Source: Desulfomonile tiedjei
Lineage (GTDB): Bacteria; Desulfobacterota; Desulfomonilia; Desulfomonilales; Desulfomonilaceae
Assembly: GCA_016212925.1 (NCBI GenBank)
Contig: JACRDF010000047.1
Location: forward strand, 186,001 to 250,000
Reading direction: 5' to 3'
DNA length: 64,000 nt
Shown: piece after piece, positions 34,659 to 43,815 of the stretch
How the letters are laid out: every line of letters begins with the position of its first letter
Position numbering within the stretch: position 1 is the stretch's first letter
The notes under the pieces: generated by a model
Databases searched by the model: none
What the model was told of the DNA's origin: nothing
The model's input: the letters and a program-made list of their open reading frames with translations, nothing else
Position numbers and translations under genes: made by a program

Positions 34659-37271
34659 TTGACACCCTTCATGGCCGCTATATCTACAGGCACTATTGTA
34701 CCGCCAAATCTGACGTCTGAACGGTTTGAGTATCTGGCCGGGGCCCTTGATCAGGAGCCCTCATGGATCTTGAAAAAGCTGATTACCCTCCTCTCTTCCA
34801 GGGTTCAAGTGGACGATGAGGTGGTGGAAAAGATCCGTCAACTCGCTCGGACAGGGCCGATCGTGTACGCCATGAAGTACCGCAGCATTTACGATCTTCA
34901 TTTTTTGAGGCTGCGATTCGCGGAACTGGGGCTGCCCGTGCCGGCCTTCGCCTTCGATGTCTCAGCCATGGACAGTTGGTCTCTGTCCAAGGCCGTAAGA
35001 GTGTGGAGGGCCGGATTGAACGGCCTTCTTCACGAACCAAGGCATAAGAAGACGGTCAATGAGGAAGATGTGAAGGAAATCCTCGATGGTGGCGGCGCGG
35101 GAGTGGTCTTTCTGGTAGATGAAAAGACCGCGCGCAGTCGTTACATCCATCCGTCGGAAGATCCCATCCGCATACTCCTTGACCTGCAAGGAAAGTTGTC
35201 AGGCGCGATCGCTGTGGTTCCCATATTCATACTGTACGACAGGACCCCGCGTCCCGCGATTAGGCCCTTCTGGGAGATCTTTCTGGGGGACCCCGACAAT
35301 CCGGGTCCTATCAGGAGGCTCCTCATTGCTTTGCGGAAATGGACTGTCCCGGAATTCCTAATGGGCGAACCAGTTCATCTGGTTGGAGAATTCGAGGAAT
35401 TTGGGTCCGAAGAGTCCTGGGAAGAGCTTCCTTTCACGGTGCGCCAAAAGCTCATAGCGGGCATAAATGAAAGGATCAGGGTCAACCGAGGGCCGGAAAA
35501 GCTGTCTCGCACTGAAATCAAAGAGAGAGTTTTGCAAGACCCCAGGGTCCAGAGAGCCGTAAGGGAAGGTGTGTCCAACGAGGACCACACAGAAGAGAAA
35601 ATCCGGAAGCGGGCCGAATCATTTGTGGACGAAATAGCCGCGGACCAAACCAGCCAAACTTTGCACTTCCTTTATTATTTGCTGAAATGGCTCCTAACGA
35701 GGGTTTTCGACGGGATGGACCTTAGCCCGTCGGGGTTCTCCGTTCTCAAACGGGCCAATACGCAAGGATCTCTGATCTTTACGTCGTGCCACAAGAGCCA
35801 CTTTGATTACCTGATCGTGGGCTATCTGTCTTTTATCAATCAGATGCCCGTCCCTCACATGGCTGCCGGCAAGAATCTCGCTTTTTGGCCGGTGGGACGA
35901 GTGCTGCGCACCGGCGGGGCTTTTTTCCTCAGACGAACTTTTGGGGGGCTGGCGCTTTACACGCACGTCTTCGCGGCCTACCTGAAGGTCCTGGTCAAGG
36001 AAAAGGTCAATATTAATTTCTACATCGAAGGCGGGAGAAGCCGGACAGGCAAGCTCCTGCCTCCGAGAGTAGGCATGTTGGCCTTTCTCGTCCAAGCGGT
36101 GGAAGAAGGAGGGGTCGAGGACCTCACTTTTGTTCCCACCTTCGTAGGTTACGACCAGATCCCGGAGGAGAACGACTACTTACGTGAACTTGCCGGCCGT
36201 GAAAAGCAGAAGGAAACCTTCGTCTCTCTCATTCGCGCCAGGGACATTCTGACCAAACGGTTCGGGAAGGTCTACGTAAGATTCCATGAACCCCTATCCT
36301 TTGTGGAATTCTGCACCAAAATGGGAGTGCAGCCAAATGAGGGACGATTGTCCCAAAAAGAGACACGCAGGCTCCTTACGGATTTCGCGTATTATCTGAT
36401 GGACGGAATTGTAAAGGTCGGGGTCATAGGTCCGGTCGATTTGTTTGCCGCTGCATTGACCTGTTCTCGTCGCAATCGCGTTGATCACGATAGGCTCATG
36501 AAGTCCGCTGCCTATCTTTCCGATATGCTCCGTGTCGAAGGATGCGAGTTTGCAGCAAGCCTCGACAAGTTGGAAAGCGCCGTACAACCGGTGCTGGGGC
36601 TTTTCAGGATGCGAGGCTTCGTAGAGGTCGAACCCGTGGGTGGTGCGAAGGCCTCGACTGAGTACATTGTCAATGGATCAAAGAGAGCAAACCTGGAGTT
36701 CTACAGAAACGCCCTGATAAACTATCTTTGGGCTGGATCACTGATTTCGAATATCATACTCCGGAATGATTCAGGGGCTTCAGGGTTTACCCCGGCCATG
36801 GCCGAGGAGTTTCAGTTCCTGAAGCAGCTATTGTCAAAGGAGTTGATTTGTAATCCCTTGGTGGGAGACGACGAGATCATGGAAAGAACGCTGGGGCTCT
36901 TCCGCGACCAGGGTTGGGTAAGCGGTGGACAGCCGCTTAACCGAGAAGCGCTGGAATGTCTAAAAGGAGTGACAGCTGATTTGTTGGAGGTGTACTATCT
37001 GGTCCTGGCAACCGCTGAAACAGTGGAAGAGGGAGGGATTTACCAGAAGGAATTTATCAAGAAAATGGTGAAGACCGCCCAGGAGATGCACGCGGGCCAG
37101 GAGAGAGACTCTGTGCCTTCACTGCCCTCGGTTACGGTCGGTAATGCTGTTCTCCGATTTTCCGAAATGGGAATACTTGAATACAGGCAGTCCAAAAAGT
37201 TTTTGAAAGGTGTCGGCGATCATGCCCAAAAGAATGAGGTCCGGGATCGCCTGGCCAAGGCCCTGGAATAA
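34659..37271 (+). CDS. plsB: Glycerol-3-phosphate 1-O-acyltransferase
   Basis: PlsB makes lysophosphatidate from glycerol-3-phosphate and acyl-CoA or acyl-ACP at the inner face of the membrane, the first step of phospholipid synthesis. At 870 aa it is a normal PlsB-type length. The four acyltransferase blocks are in order: HKSHFD with H378 and D383 as the catalytic pair, GAFFLRRTF, FYIEGGRSRTGK, and VPTFVGYDQIPEE. N- and C-terminal extensions around the catalytic domain fit the family. AGGAGG lies just before the TTG start; an ATG four codons later is an alternative. It converges with the small gene at 37275, with only three bases between stops. Confidence 0.94.
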   Translation: MTPFMAAISTGTIVPPNLTSERFEYLAGALDQEPSWILKKLITLLSSRVQVDDEVVEKIRQLARTGPIVYAMKYRSIYDLHFLRLRFAELGLPVPAFAFDVSAMDSWSLSKAVRVWRAGLNGLLHEPRHKKTVNEEDVKEILDGGGAGVVFLVDEKTARSRYIHPSEDPIRILLDLQGKLSGAIAVVPIFILYDRTPRPAIRPFWEIFLGDPDNPGPIRRLLIALRKWTVPEFLMGEPVHLVGEFEEFGSEESWEELPFTVRQKLIAGINERIRVNRGPEKLSRTEIKERVLQDPRVQRAVREGVSNEDHTEEKIRKRAESFVDEIAADQTSQTLHFLYYLLKWLLTRVFDGMDLSPSGFSVLKRANTQGSLIFTSCHKSHFDYLIVGYLSFINQMPVPHMAAGKNLAFWPVGRVLRTGGAFFLRRTFGGLALYTHVFAAYLKVLVKEKVNINFYIEGGRSRTGKLLPPRVGMLAFLVQAVEEGGVEDLTFVPTFVGYDQIPEENDYLRELAGREKQKETFVSLIRARDILTKRFGKVYVRFHEPLSFVEFCTKMGVQPNEGRLSQKETRRLLTDFAYYLMDGIVKVGVIGPVDLFAAALTCSRRNRVDHDRLMKSAAYLSDMLRVEGCEFAASLDKLESAVQPVLGLFRMRGFVEVEPVGGAKASTEYIVNGSKRANLEFYRNALINYLWAGSLISNIILRNDSGASGFTPAMAEEFQFLKQLLSKELICNPLVGDDEIMERTLGLFRDQGWVSGGQPLNREALECLKGVTADLLEVYYLVLATAETVEEGGIYQKEFIKKMVKTAQEMHAGQERDSVPSLPSVTVGNAVLRFSEMGILEYRQSKKFLKGVGDHAQKNEVRDRLAKALE

Positions 37272-37274
37272 TGC

Positions 37275-37622
37275 TCACCGACCCCTGTGAGTTTTTCGAA
37301 AATGTGCCGCCTTTCTCGTGAAGACGTCTTCTCCGTGGCCTATGACCCCATAGCCGCCGTAAAGCTGGAACCAACGGTAAGATTCATCGAGAGTTCTATC
37401 CGCGTCGGTGAATTCGTTCGGTCGGAAAGGGTTCATCCATCTCCTCACACCGAAGCGTCGCTCGTACGGGTCGCCTTTTGACGACGGATAACTCATCGGG
37501 CTGATCAGGGGATAATCGACTCCGTATGGTTGAACTTTGAGGGTGGTAGCTGGCCATGCAAACGCGACTGAGGCGCTCAGTGCGATGGCAGCGACTACGA
37601 TAAGGGCGGCAAGATTTCTCAT
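37275..37622 (-). CDS. Small exported hypothetical protein
   Basis: A 115-aa protein with a clear signal peptide (AALIVVAAIALSASVAFA, cleavage after AFA). The mature part is basic and aromatic, including SYPSSKGDPYERRFGVRRWMNP and ESYRWFQLYGGYGV. I do not recognise a family. AGGA lies upstream of the ATG. The stop nearly touches the plsB stop on the opposite strand, so the two transcripts must end in each other's coding region or at an unseen terminator. Confidence 0.75.
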   Translation of the reverse strand: MRNLAALIVVAAIALSASVAFAWPATTLKVQPYGVDYPLISPMSYPSSKGDPYERRFGVRRWMNPFRPNEFTDADRTLDESYRWFQLYGGYGVIGHGEDVFTRKAAHFRKTHRGR

Positions 37623-37778
37623 ATCATTTTCCTAATCTTCGCTTAAAGGAATTGCGCAGAGCGTTCCACACTTAAACGGTTGTCTAATAATAACACATAT
37701 CAAGTTGATTTGGCAAGCATAAACGGCCTGTGCTGTTGGTAAGCATTCAGTTACGCGAGGGGGCCCGCGGAAAACCGA

Positions 37779-37874
37779 CTCACCGCTGAGACCACAGAGT
37801 TCGCAGAGAAGATGCACGGTGCGCACTGACGTGTGCACCGTGAACTCCGCGTTCTCCGCGATCTCTGCGGTGAG
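37779..37874. repeat. CTCACCGC...GCGGTGAG palindrome
   Basis: The arms CTCACCGCTGAGACCACAGA and TCCGCGATCTCTGCGGTGAG surround an inner GTGCAC-rich palindrome. It is the same general type as 17868-17946. Confidence 0.72.
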
Positions 37875-37929
37875 AGATCTTTTGTCTTCCTGTGTGAAGG
37901 CGCACATGACTGAATGGTTACTGCTGTTG

Positions 37930-38195
37930 ACCATTCGCTTGCACGGGGAGGCTTCACCCAGCCGGGAAAGCGGCCCCGCGTGCCGCGCTGAGTCACCGCA
38001 GAGACCGCGGAGAACCGTCACCCCGGCGAACCCAGGATCGGCGTTCTGGGGCAGGCGCCGGGGTCCAGGGAGGCTGAATTCCGGCCTCGCTTTTCACAGG
38101 GACAAACTTGGCGGTCGCCGGAATGGCAACAAGGGCACGCTCTGCCTTTTCTGCGGTGACCGCCATTTTGCAGCCTCCCCGTGCAAGCGCATGGT
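37930..38195. mobile_element. 266-bp composite element with 24-bp inverted ends
   Basis: The ends ACCATTCGCTTGCACGGGGA... (37930-37953) and its complement (38172-38195) match at 23 of 24 positions. Inside are two more inverted segments of the CACCGCAGAGACCGCGGAG type. It is non-coding and could be a MITE-like unit. It ends 63 bases before the tRNA gene. Confidence 0.6.
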
Positions 38196-38258
38196 TCCTT
38201 TTCGGGTCGGCATTTGGCATTGACAGACATTCACTGTTGCGATAGATTACATGATTGT

Positions 38259-38335
38259 CGGGGCGTAGCGCAGTCTGGTAGCGTACCTGAATGGGGTTCA
38301 GGTGGTCGCTGGTTCAAATCCAGTCGCCCCGACCA
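38259..38335 (+). tRNA. tRNA-Pro(GGG)
   Basis: A 77-base tRNA with encoded CCA. The acceptor stem CGGGGCG pairs with CGCCCCG; the anticodon stem CCTGA/TCAGG encloses the loop ATGGGGT, giving anticodon GGG for proline CCC/CCU codons; the T arm CTGGTTCAAATCCAG is canonical. Confidence 0.96.
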
Positions 38336-38349
38336 GAAAAGAAGAACAA

Positions 38350-38391
38350 GACCGTCGAGTTGGCGAAGCCAATTCGACGGTCTTTCTTTTT
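38350..38391 (+). terminator. Rho-independent terminator of tRNA-Pro
   Basis: GACCGTCGAGTTGGC pairs with GCCAATTCGACGGTC, followed by TTTCTTTTT. The equivalent hairpins after the two degenerate tRNA copies keep pairing with compensating changes. From 38392 to 38896 nothing else was recognised. Confidence 0.9.
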
Positions 38392-38896
38392 CAGGGTCTT
38401 CGTCAGCACGCTTGCTCAAATGTGCGGCTGGGTGCTACATTGCCAACGCCCAAGGCGAAGCTTGCAAAAAATAGGTCTTGTGTCCCCGAAATTCCTGAAC
38501 ACCTGTGGTGTTCGAATAGCGTCTATCAAGGGGGTTTCAAAGTCGTACCCTGCGACTCGGTGATTTGGCCCCTAGAAATTGATTGTGGTGCACCCGAAAT
38601 TCCTGAGGGATGAGTCGCAGACAAACATGCTTGCCTATGCATGCGCACACGTTGTAATATCAGCAAGACTCGGTATTTTTTACCGGACGGTATAGGAGGA
38701 TTCTGACATCCGAGCCCCAAGATGGCGAAGCAGTCTTGCTGGTCCCTACAGAAATCATGGAATAGTCCTACTGCTAAAGGCATGGCAAACAGGGTGGCTT
38801 TGAGGGAAAAGAGTGATCACAGCCTCGTGATGCCAAGATCGGTCATCGGAACATGTTCCCCAAGCTTTGAGCTTTTCATGAACAAGGGCTAATACC

Positions 38897-41467
38897 GTGT
38901 CCGTAGAAAAACTCAGCGCCAGAAAAATACTGGTAGACTGGGCCAATAAACAGTCGAATTGGGTTCGTGCCATCGTTTCTGAAGTCTTGAACACCGCCCA
39001 AACCGTATCCGACGATGCCGTTGATGAGATCTACAAGATGTTACTGGCGGAGCGGGGACTGAGCGACGAACCAGCTCCATTCATTCCAAAGTTGCTGCTT
39101 GAGGAGGGCGACGTTGATGCCACGGAACGCCTTACCTTAGCCTATATCAAGGCCGTCGAGGGAGTAAATCTTCTCGCTTCGGGCCAGGAAATATTCTTCA
39201 ATCCTCGAATGACCGTTCTATTCGGCGAAAACGCTTCTGGAAAGAGCGGCTACGTTCGGATCCTGAAGTGCCTCGCGGCCGTGCGGTCGGCGGAAAAGGT
39301 TCTCCCCAACATCAAGGCCACTCAACCAATTTCGTGCCAGGCCACTGTTGGATATAAGGTCAGTGACAAAGAACAATTCTTTGAATGGCAGAATGAAACC
39401 GGAATCCCGCCATTTACCCGAGCGAGCATTTTCGACACCCGCGCCGTGGCCCTCCACGTCGACCAAGATCTTGAGTACGTTTATACACCACGCGACCTCG
39501 CTCTCTTCCCGCTGGTGACTGATGCGATTCAAGCGGTCAAAGACCGGCTAACCCGCTCTCGGGACGAACGCAGGCCCGCGGGGAATTTTCTTTTGCAGCG
39601 GTTCGACGTGGAATCTACAATCTACGGTAAGATTGAAGCCCTTGGTGCGGCGACCGACTTGTCGCACCTCGAAGTCCTTTCGGACGTGAGTGTAGAAGAG
39701 GCAGCCCAGCTCCAAGTTCTCCGGAATAAGGTCGAGGCATTACGGGCAACGACAATTACAGCCCAGCTTCAAGTAGCACGGTCCAACCGCGATATATGCG
39801 CCAAGCTGCTAGCCACTGCGCGTGCGATCGCGGCCTTCGACTGGGCCAGTTATTCCACTGACGTCAATAAGGTACGGTCAGCAGAACAGCAGTATCGCCG
39901 TGCGACGGAGGAGGCATTCGCCGGCCTGGATCTCCCCGGTGCGCTGAGCGACGCATGGAGTGAATTTATCAAGGCTGGCGACGCTTACCTCAAATACCTA
40001 GGTCTAGACGACTACCCTGATTCAGGTGACCGATGTATCTACTGCCGCCAGGATCTGGGAGAGGCTGCCTTAGCTTTGCTGAAGAAATATCAGGCTTACT
40101 GCAATAACACTTTTCAGGCTCAGCTGCAGTCGGCCCGTGAGGAGATGAAGACCAGAGCCGAGCTAATTCTGGATCTCGATATTCGAGCCATGAAAGATTC
40201 GTTGTCCGAGCGGACATCTTTGGTGGGCAAAGAAGACAGCCTAGCGACAACGCTGTCGGCCGGGTTTCAGTTGATTACCGACTGTCTACCTATCCAAGAG
40301 CAAATCGGCAAACGGCAGGCCATCGACGCGGCAGGTGTTGTCGCTCGCGCGGCGACCGTCGTAGAGCTTACCGAAGCTGATTGCTCCAAGGCGGAAGATC
40401 TCATCGCGGATCTCACTAAACGCGGAAGCGAGCGGGAATTGGCATACGCTCAAGCCAATGGAGAGTTGCGGGAACTGGAAGCTCGACTGACACTGAGACA
40501 GATGATGCCTCAGGTTCGGGACTTTGTAGCGAAAGCCAAATGGGCAAGCACCGCCGATACCATTATCGGCAGATTCCCTCAACTTCAGAAGTCCCTTACC
40601 GATGCCTCCAAAATGGCTAGTGAGGATCTGCTCAACCAGGACTTCAGCCGTTTTTTTGAACAGGAGCGGCAAGCCCTCCATGCTCCTAATGTGAAGCTCG
40701 AGTTTCCCGGACGAGGAGGCCAAGCGAAGCGAAAGAAGTCCCTCACACCCGAGCACAGACTTAGCGACATTCTCTCGGAGGGTGAGCAAAAGGTAATAGC
40801 CCTCGCGGACTTTCTCGCAGAGTCTGCGATCCGCACCGTCTCGGCCCCCCTTGTCTTCGACGACCCGGTCAACAGTCTTGATTACAAACGCCTTCAATAC
40901 ATTGTTGACCGGCTTCACGCGCTGAGCGAGATGCACCAGGTCATAATCTTCACTCACAACATCTGGTTCGCTACCTCCATGCTCGCGAAATTCGAGAAAA
41001 CACCTGACCTATGTTCCTATTTTGATATCACTCATGGGGAAGGTGAGGTCACCGGGATTGTGACAGGCGGCAAGCACCCGCGATACGATACCCCAGCCAA
41101 ACTGCGCGCCAAAATTAACGATATCATCCAAAGCGCGAGCGCCGAAAGCGGTGAGACCCAACAGGCACTGATCGAAAGCGCCTATTCGCGGCTGCGGTCT
41201 TGGTGTGAGGCTGTAGTTGAGCAGGACTTGTTAAAGGGGGTGACTAAGCGCTACCAGCCGAATGTAATGATGACCAAACTCAAAGACATACACCCCGACC
41301 GCCTGGCAAGTGCCATAGAAGAAATTTACCGTATATTCGAGAAGTGCTGTCGCATCACCGATGCCCATTCGCAGCCCCTCGAAACACTCAATATTCGCCC
41401 TACCATGAAGGAACTCAGGGAGGACTGGGCCGCAGCTCACAGTACCCGCGATGCCTATTTAGCGTAA
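38897..41467 (+). CDS. RloC/Rad50-like AAA ATPase, candidate defence protein
   Basis: An 856-aa SMC-like ATPase. Walker A is GENASGKSG at 110-118. A long coiled-coil region is broken in the middle by C380-I-Y-C383, exactly like the zinc hook of Rad50 and of the anticodon nuclease RloC. The ABC signature LSEGEQ is at 626-631 and Walker B VFDDPVNSLD at 653-662, both of the AAA_13 type (RloC, PrrC). A C-terminal domain of about 200 residues follows and contains R767-x3-E771 with H799 and H824 downstream, a spacing reminiscent of the PrrC Arg-Glu-His nuclease triad. The ATPase class is well supported; nuclease activity and phage defence are inference. The start codon is GTG. No partner gene is adjacent. 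Confidence 0.85.
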   Translation: MSVEKLSARKILVDWANKQSNWVRAIVSEVLNTAQTVSDDAVDEIYKMLLAERGLSDEPAPFIPKLLLEEGDVDATERLTLAYIKAVEGVNLLASGQEIFFNPRMTVLFGENASGKSGYVRILKCLAAVRSAEKVLPNIKATQPISCQATVGYKVSDKEQFFEWQNETGIPPFTRASIFDTRAVALHVDQDLEYVYTPRDLALFPLVTDAIQAVKDRLTRSRDERRPAGNFLLQRFDVESTIYGKIEALGAATDLSHLEVLSDVSVEEAAQLQVLRNKVEALRATTITAQLQVARSNRDICAKLLATARAIAAFDWASYSTDVNKVRSAEQQYRRATEEAFAGLDLPGALSDAWSEFIKAGDAYLKYLGLDDYPDSGDRCIYCRQDLGEAALALLKKYQAYCNNTFQAQLQSAREEMKTRAELILDLDIRAMKDSLSERTSLVGKEDSLATTLSAGFQLITDCLPIQEQIGKRQAIDAAGVVARAATVVELTEADCSKAEDLIADLTKRGSERELAYAQANGELRELEARLTLRQMMPQVRDFVAKAKWASTADTIIGRFPQLQKSLTDASKMASEDLLNQDFSRFFEQERQALHAPNVKLEFPGRGGQAKRKKSLTPEHRLSDILSEGEQKVIALADFLAESAIRTVSAPLVFDDPVNSLDYKRLQYIVDRLHALSEMHQVIIFTHNIWFATSMLAKFEKTPDLCSYFDITHGEGEVTGIVTGGKHPRYDTPAKLRAKINDIIQSASAESGETQQALIESAYSRLRSWCEAVVEQDLLKGVTKRYQPNVMMTKLKDIHPDRLASAIEEIYRIFEKCCRITDAHSQPLETLNIRPTMKELREDWAAAHSTRDAYLA

Positions 41468-41705
41468 CATTGATCATTGATGGGCCGGTGCTCGCGGAAC
41501 TCTGGGGACACTTTACTCAATTAGAACGCCGTAGCGCGAATTCGGTGTGGCGTCCCCGGATAGCGGAGATAGTAGGAAGTTGATGTGATCCTACGTGCGG
41601 GACTTTTGCGGGAATGGGTTGTGGCCGGTTATGGAATGTCGTGGCCTATTGCAACGGGCTGCCGACAAACCTTGCTGAAATTATTGGTTATTTTGTGTCA
41701 CAGTT

Positions 41706-41916
41706 TGCATGGCTTTCGGGTGGTCGCTGGTTCAAATCCAGTCGCGCCTGACCATGCAAAGAAACAATGAAACCGTCGAGTCGGCTAAGCCGGCTCGGCG
41801 GTTTTTGTTTTTCAGAGTCTTCGTCAGCACCCTTGAACAAACGTTCGGCTGGGTGCTGCAGTGCCTACTCTCAAAACCAAGCTCTCGGAAAATGTGTATT
41901 TTGTCCCTGTAATTCC
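41706..41916 (+). repeat. Second copy of tRNA-Pro 3' half, terminator and downstream flank
   Basis: Direct repeat of roughly 38290-38510. 27 bases (41719-41745) are identical to 38301-38327, covering the variable loop and T arm. The acceptor strand is damaged, the 5' half of the tRNA is absent, but CCA is still followed by a terminator hairpin (ACCGTCGAGTCGGC...) with paired substitutions. Confidence 0.85.
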
Positions 41917-41928
41917 TGGCGGCATCCG

Positions 41929-42231
41929 TCAGTCGTGCTGAGCAGAGTCAATAGATGATTCCAGTATTTTTTTCAGCCGCGTTTCTTCCCGAAGCCTTTC
42001 AAAATAGCTAAATACCTCGTCAATCAGAATAATACAGAAGAAAACCCCTGATAAAACAATTCCGATGAAGAACCAACCCGCGGCCAAGTAATCTAAATAT
42101 TCCTTGGTCCTATACGGATAAGACGGATCGGGGAAATTCCTTGGCTCTATCAGTGAAAGAATTATAGATAATCCCGTGCATATTATGAATGGTATGAAAC
42201 CGGCCAAATATTTTCGTTTGTCGGCTGCCAC
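41929..42231 (-). CDS. Small two-helix membrane protein
   Basis: A 100-aa protein I do not recognise. Two hydrophobic segments are clear, YLAGFIPFIICTGLSIILSL and GWFFIGIVLSGVFFCIILI, and a charged C-terminal tail (RLREETRLKKILESS) follows. It starts 25 bases before the pseudouridine synthase stop on the other side of a short gap; both genes are on the minus strand, this one downstream. It lies inside the segment between the second and third tRNA-Pro relics. Confidence 0.6.
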   Translation of the reverse strand: MAADKRKYLAGFIPFIICTGLSIILSLIEPRNFPDPSYPYRTKEYLDYLAAGWFFIGIVLSGVFFCIILIDEVFSYFERLREETRLKKILESSIDSAQHD

Positions 42232-42255
42232 AGCAACTCTCTCTAACTGTCGCCA

Positions 42256-42960
42256 TCAGGTGCCCAAACTACCAACAAGTTTGTTGAAATATCCGGGCAC
42301 CCTAGTTTCAAAAAAGACCCGCTTGCCGCTGAAGGGGTGTTGGAAGGAAATCGATGTCGCATGAAGCGCTAGACGTTTGTGGGCTTCGTTCTCTTTTCCA
42401 TACTTCCGATCACCCACCACCGGGTGTCCAATATCGGCGAGATGCACGCGAATCTGGTGCTTCCGGCCCGTCAACAGATCAACTTCCAGCAAAGCAAGGT
42501 CTTTTGTCTCCTTGAGCACTTTGTAGGCAGTATGAGCCAGTTTCCCTTTTTTCTTGTCGGTTGTGGAGTACACGCGGTGAGCTTTGTTCTCTGCCAGGTA
42601 TGTAGTGATAGTCTCTGAGGGCTTCTCACACTTGCCATGAACGACCGCGAGGTATTGCTTCTTGGTTTCTTCCCACTGGCTCTGTAGACGAAGCTTTGCC
42701 TCTTCGCTCTTCGCGAAGACGAGTATACCTGAAGTATCCCTATCCAGCCGGTGAACGATGAAAATGCGTTTCTTGGACCTGGCACAGCCCTTGCGGACAT
42801 AATCAGTCAGAATGAAGTAAGCTGTTCTTGATTTCTCTGTTTCCGTACTCATCGTCAAGAGGCCCGGCGGTTTGTCCACCACCAGAATGTCCCTGTCTTC
42901 GTGGACAATCACGAGTCCTTTCGGCAGAACCCTGGCGTTCGGTCTTGAAGGTCTACTCAT
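42256..42960 (-). CDS. RluA-family RNA pseudouridine synthase
   Basis: A 234-aa pseudouridine synthase without an S4 domain. It starts ILVVDKPPGLLTM, then the catalytic motif HRLDRDTSGILVFAKS, whose first Asp after RL is the nucleophile, then LLTGRKHQIRVHLADIGHPVVGD, the family RNA-binding signature. Members modify uridines in 23S rRNA or tRNA; the exact target cannot be told. It sits between relics 2 and 3 of the tRNA-Pro locus. Confidence 0.92.
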   Translation of the reverse strand: MSRPSRPNARVLPKGLVIVHEDRDILVVDKPPGLLTMSTETEKSRTAYFILTDYVRKGCARSKKRIFIVHRLDRDTSGILVFAKSEEAKLRLQSQWEETKKQYLAVVHGKCEKPSETITTYLAENKAHRVYSTTDKKKGKLAHTAYKVLKETKDLALLEVDLLTGRKHQIRVHLADIGHPVVGDRKYGKENEAHKRLALHATSISFQHPFSGKRVFFETRVPGYFNKLVGSLGT

Positions 42961-43118
42961 ATTGAGTGCTCTAGCAGTCGTTGTCAGCAGCGCAGCGCCC
43001 GGCGTTCATGGACCGGGAATGAGACGCGGCACCTGGTAAACGCAAAACGAACCCGACCGACCGCGAAATGGTATGTTGCACCCTGATACTAGGGGATTTT
43101 CGATTATTCTCATGGTAT

Positions 43119-43574
43119 TTATCGCGTTACCTTAAGAGCGGCCTGGATTACCCCATCAAGACCTTGAAGGAAACGAGACCGGTCTCGCTTTTCAAAAGGA
43201 GCCGGACCTCCGGTAATATCCCCCATATCCCTGAGATAGGCCATCAAATCTCTATTCGCAAGAGCACTACCGATGGATTCTTGAGTGAAGACACGCCCTT
43301 TCGGGTCGAGCATGCGAGCGCCTTTTTCAAGACACCGCGCAGCAAGGGGAATATCAGCGGATACTCCGATATCGTCTTCACGAACATGCTCCACAATCCA
43401 ATCATCTGCGGCGTCAAATTCTTTTGCAACAAGAACTAGCTCAAATAGTTCCTCTTGCGGAATTCTCATCATCGAGTTGGAAACCACGTAGACTTTCAAC
43501 CCGTAGCGGAGGGCCACTCGAAAGACTTCACTCTTTACTGGACAGCCATCTGCATCAACGTAGATCTTGATCAA
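43119..43574 (-). CDS. YaiI/YqxD (UPF0178, DUF188) family protein
   Basis: A 151-aa protein of a conserved uncharacterised family. It has MIKIYVDADGCPVK at the start, DDWIVEHVREDDIGVSADIPLAARCLEKGA in the middle, and RVFTQESIGSALANRDLMAYLRD near the end, all signatures of the family. The fold is PIN-like with the acidic cluster D7/D9, so a metal-dependent nuclease role has been suggested for the family, without proof. Normal length. Confidence 0.93.
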   Translation of the reverse strand: MIKIYVDADGCPVKSEVFRVALRYGLKVYVVSNSMMRIPQEELFELVLVAKEFDAADDWIVEHVREDDIGVSADIPLAARCLEKGARMLDPKGRVFTQESIGSALANRDLMAYLRDMGDITGGPAPFEKRDRSRFLQGLDGVIQAALKVTR

Positions 43575-43815
43575 GTATACCCCTTCTGTTTGCGTAGATA
43601 GTACCGTTACCCTGAACAGCTTCCCAAGTTGTGGGATAACAGGCGGTTTCTTTGCTCGGTCAGCTCACCTGACTCCTCCGGCCTCTCCATAGGGAGTTTC
43701 CGGAGCCTGTTCAGACATTAGGCACGATTCTACCACACGGATACCTATGTTGGGAATGCCGTTCGGTGGCATGAACGGATGAAGACCCTCAATTGTTTAC
43801 TTACGCTTCATGTCT

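Larger units (their letters stand above)
38301..41745 (+). mobile_element. Candidate tRNA-Pro-associated insertion carrying one AAA ATPase gene
   Basis: The stretch from the 3' half of tRNA-Pro to the second copy of that half at 41719-41745 behaves like a small island: a 27-base exact direct repeat at both ends and one full-length cargo gene (38897-41467). No integrase is present, so it would be a satellite or a decayed element. Tandem duplication of the tRNA locus is an alternative, because the similarity runs about 165 bases past the tRNA end. Confidence 0.5.

Noticed and set aside
42256-43574. Pseudouridine synthase and YaiI-type gene as island cargo
   Set aside because: They lie between tRNA relics 2 and 3, but both are ordinary chromosomal families; cargo status cannot be argued from sequence alone.
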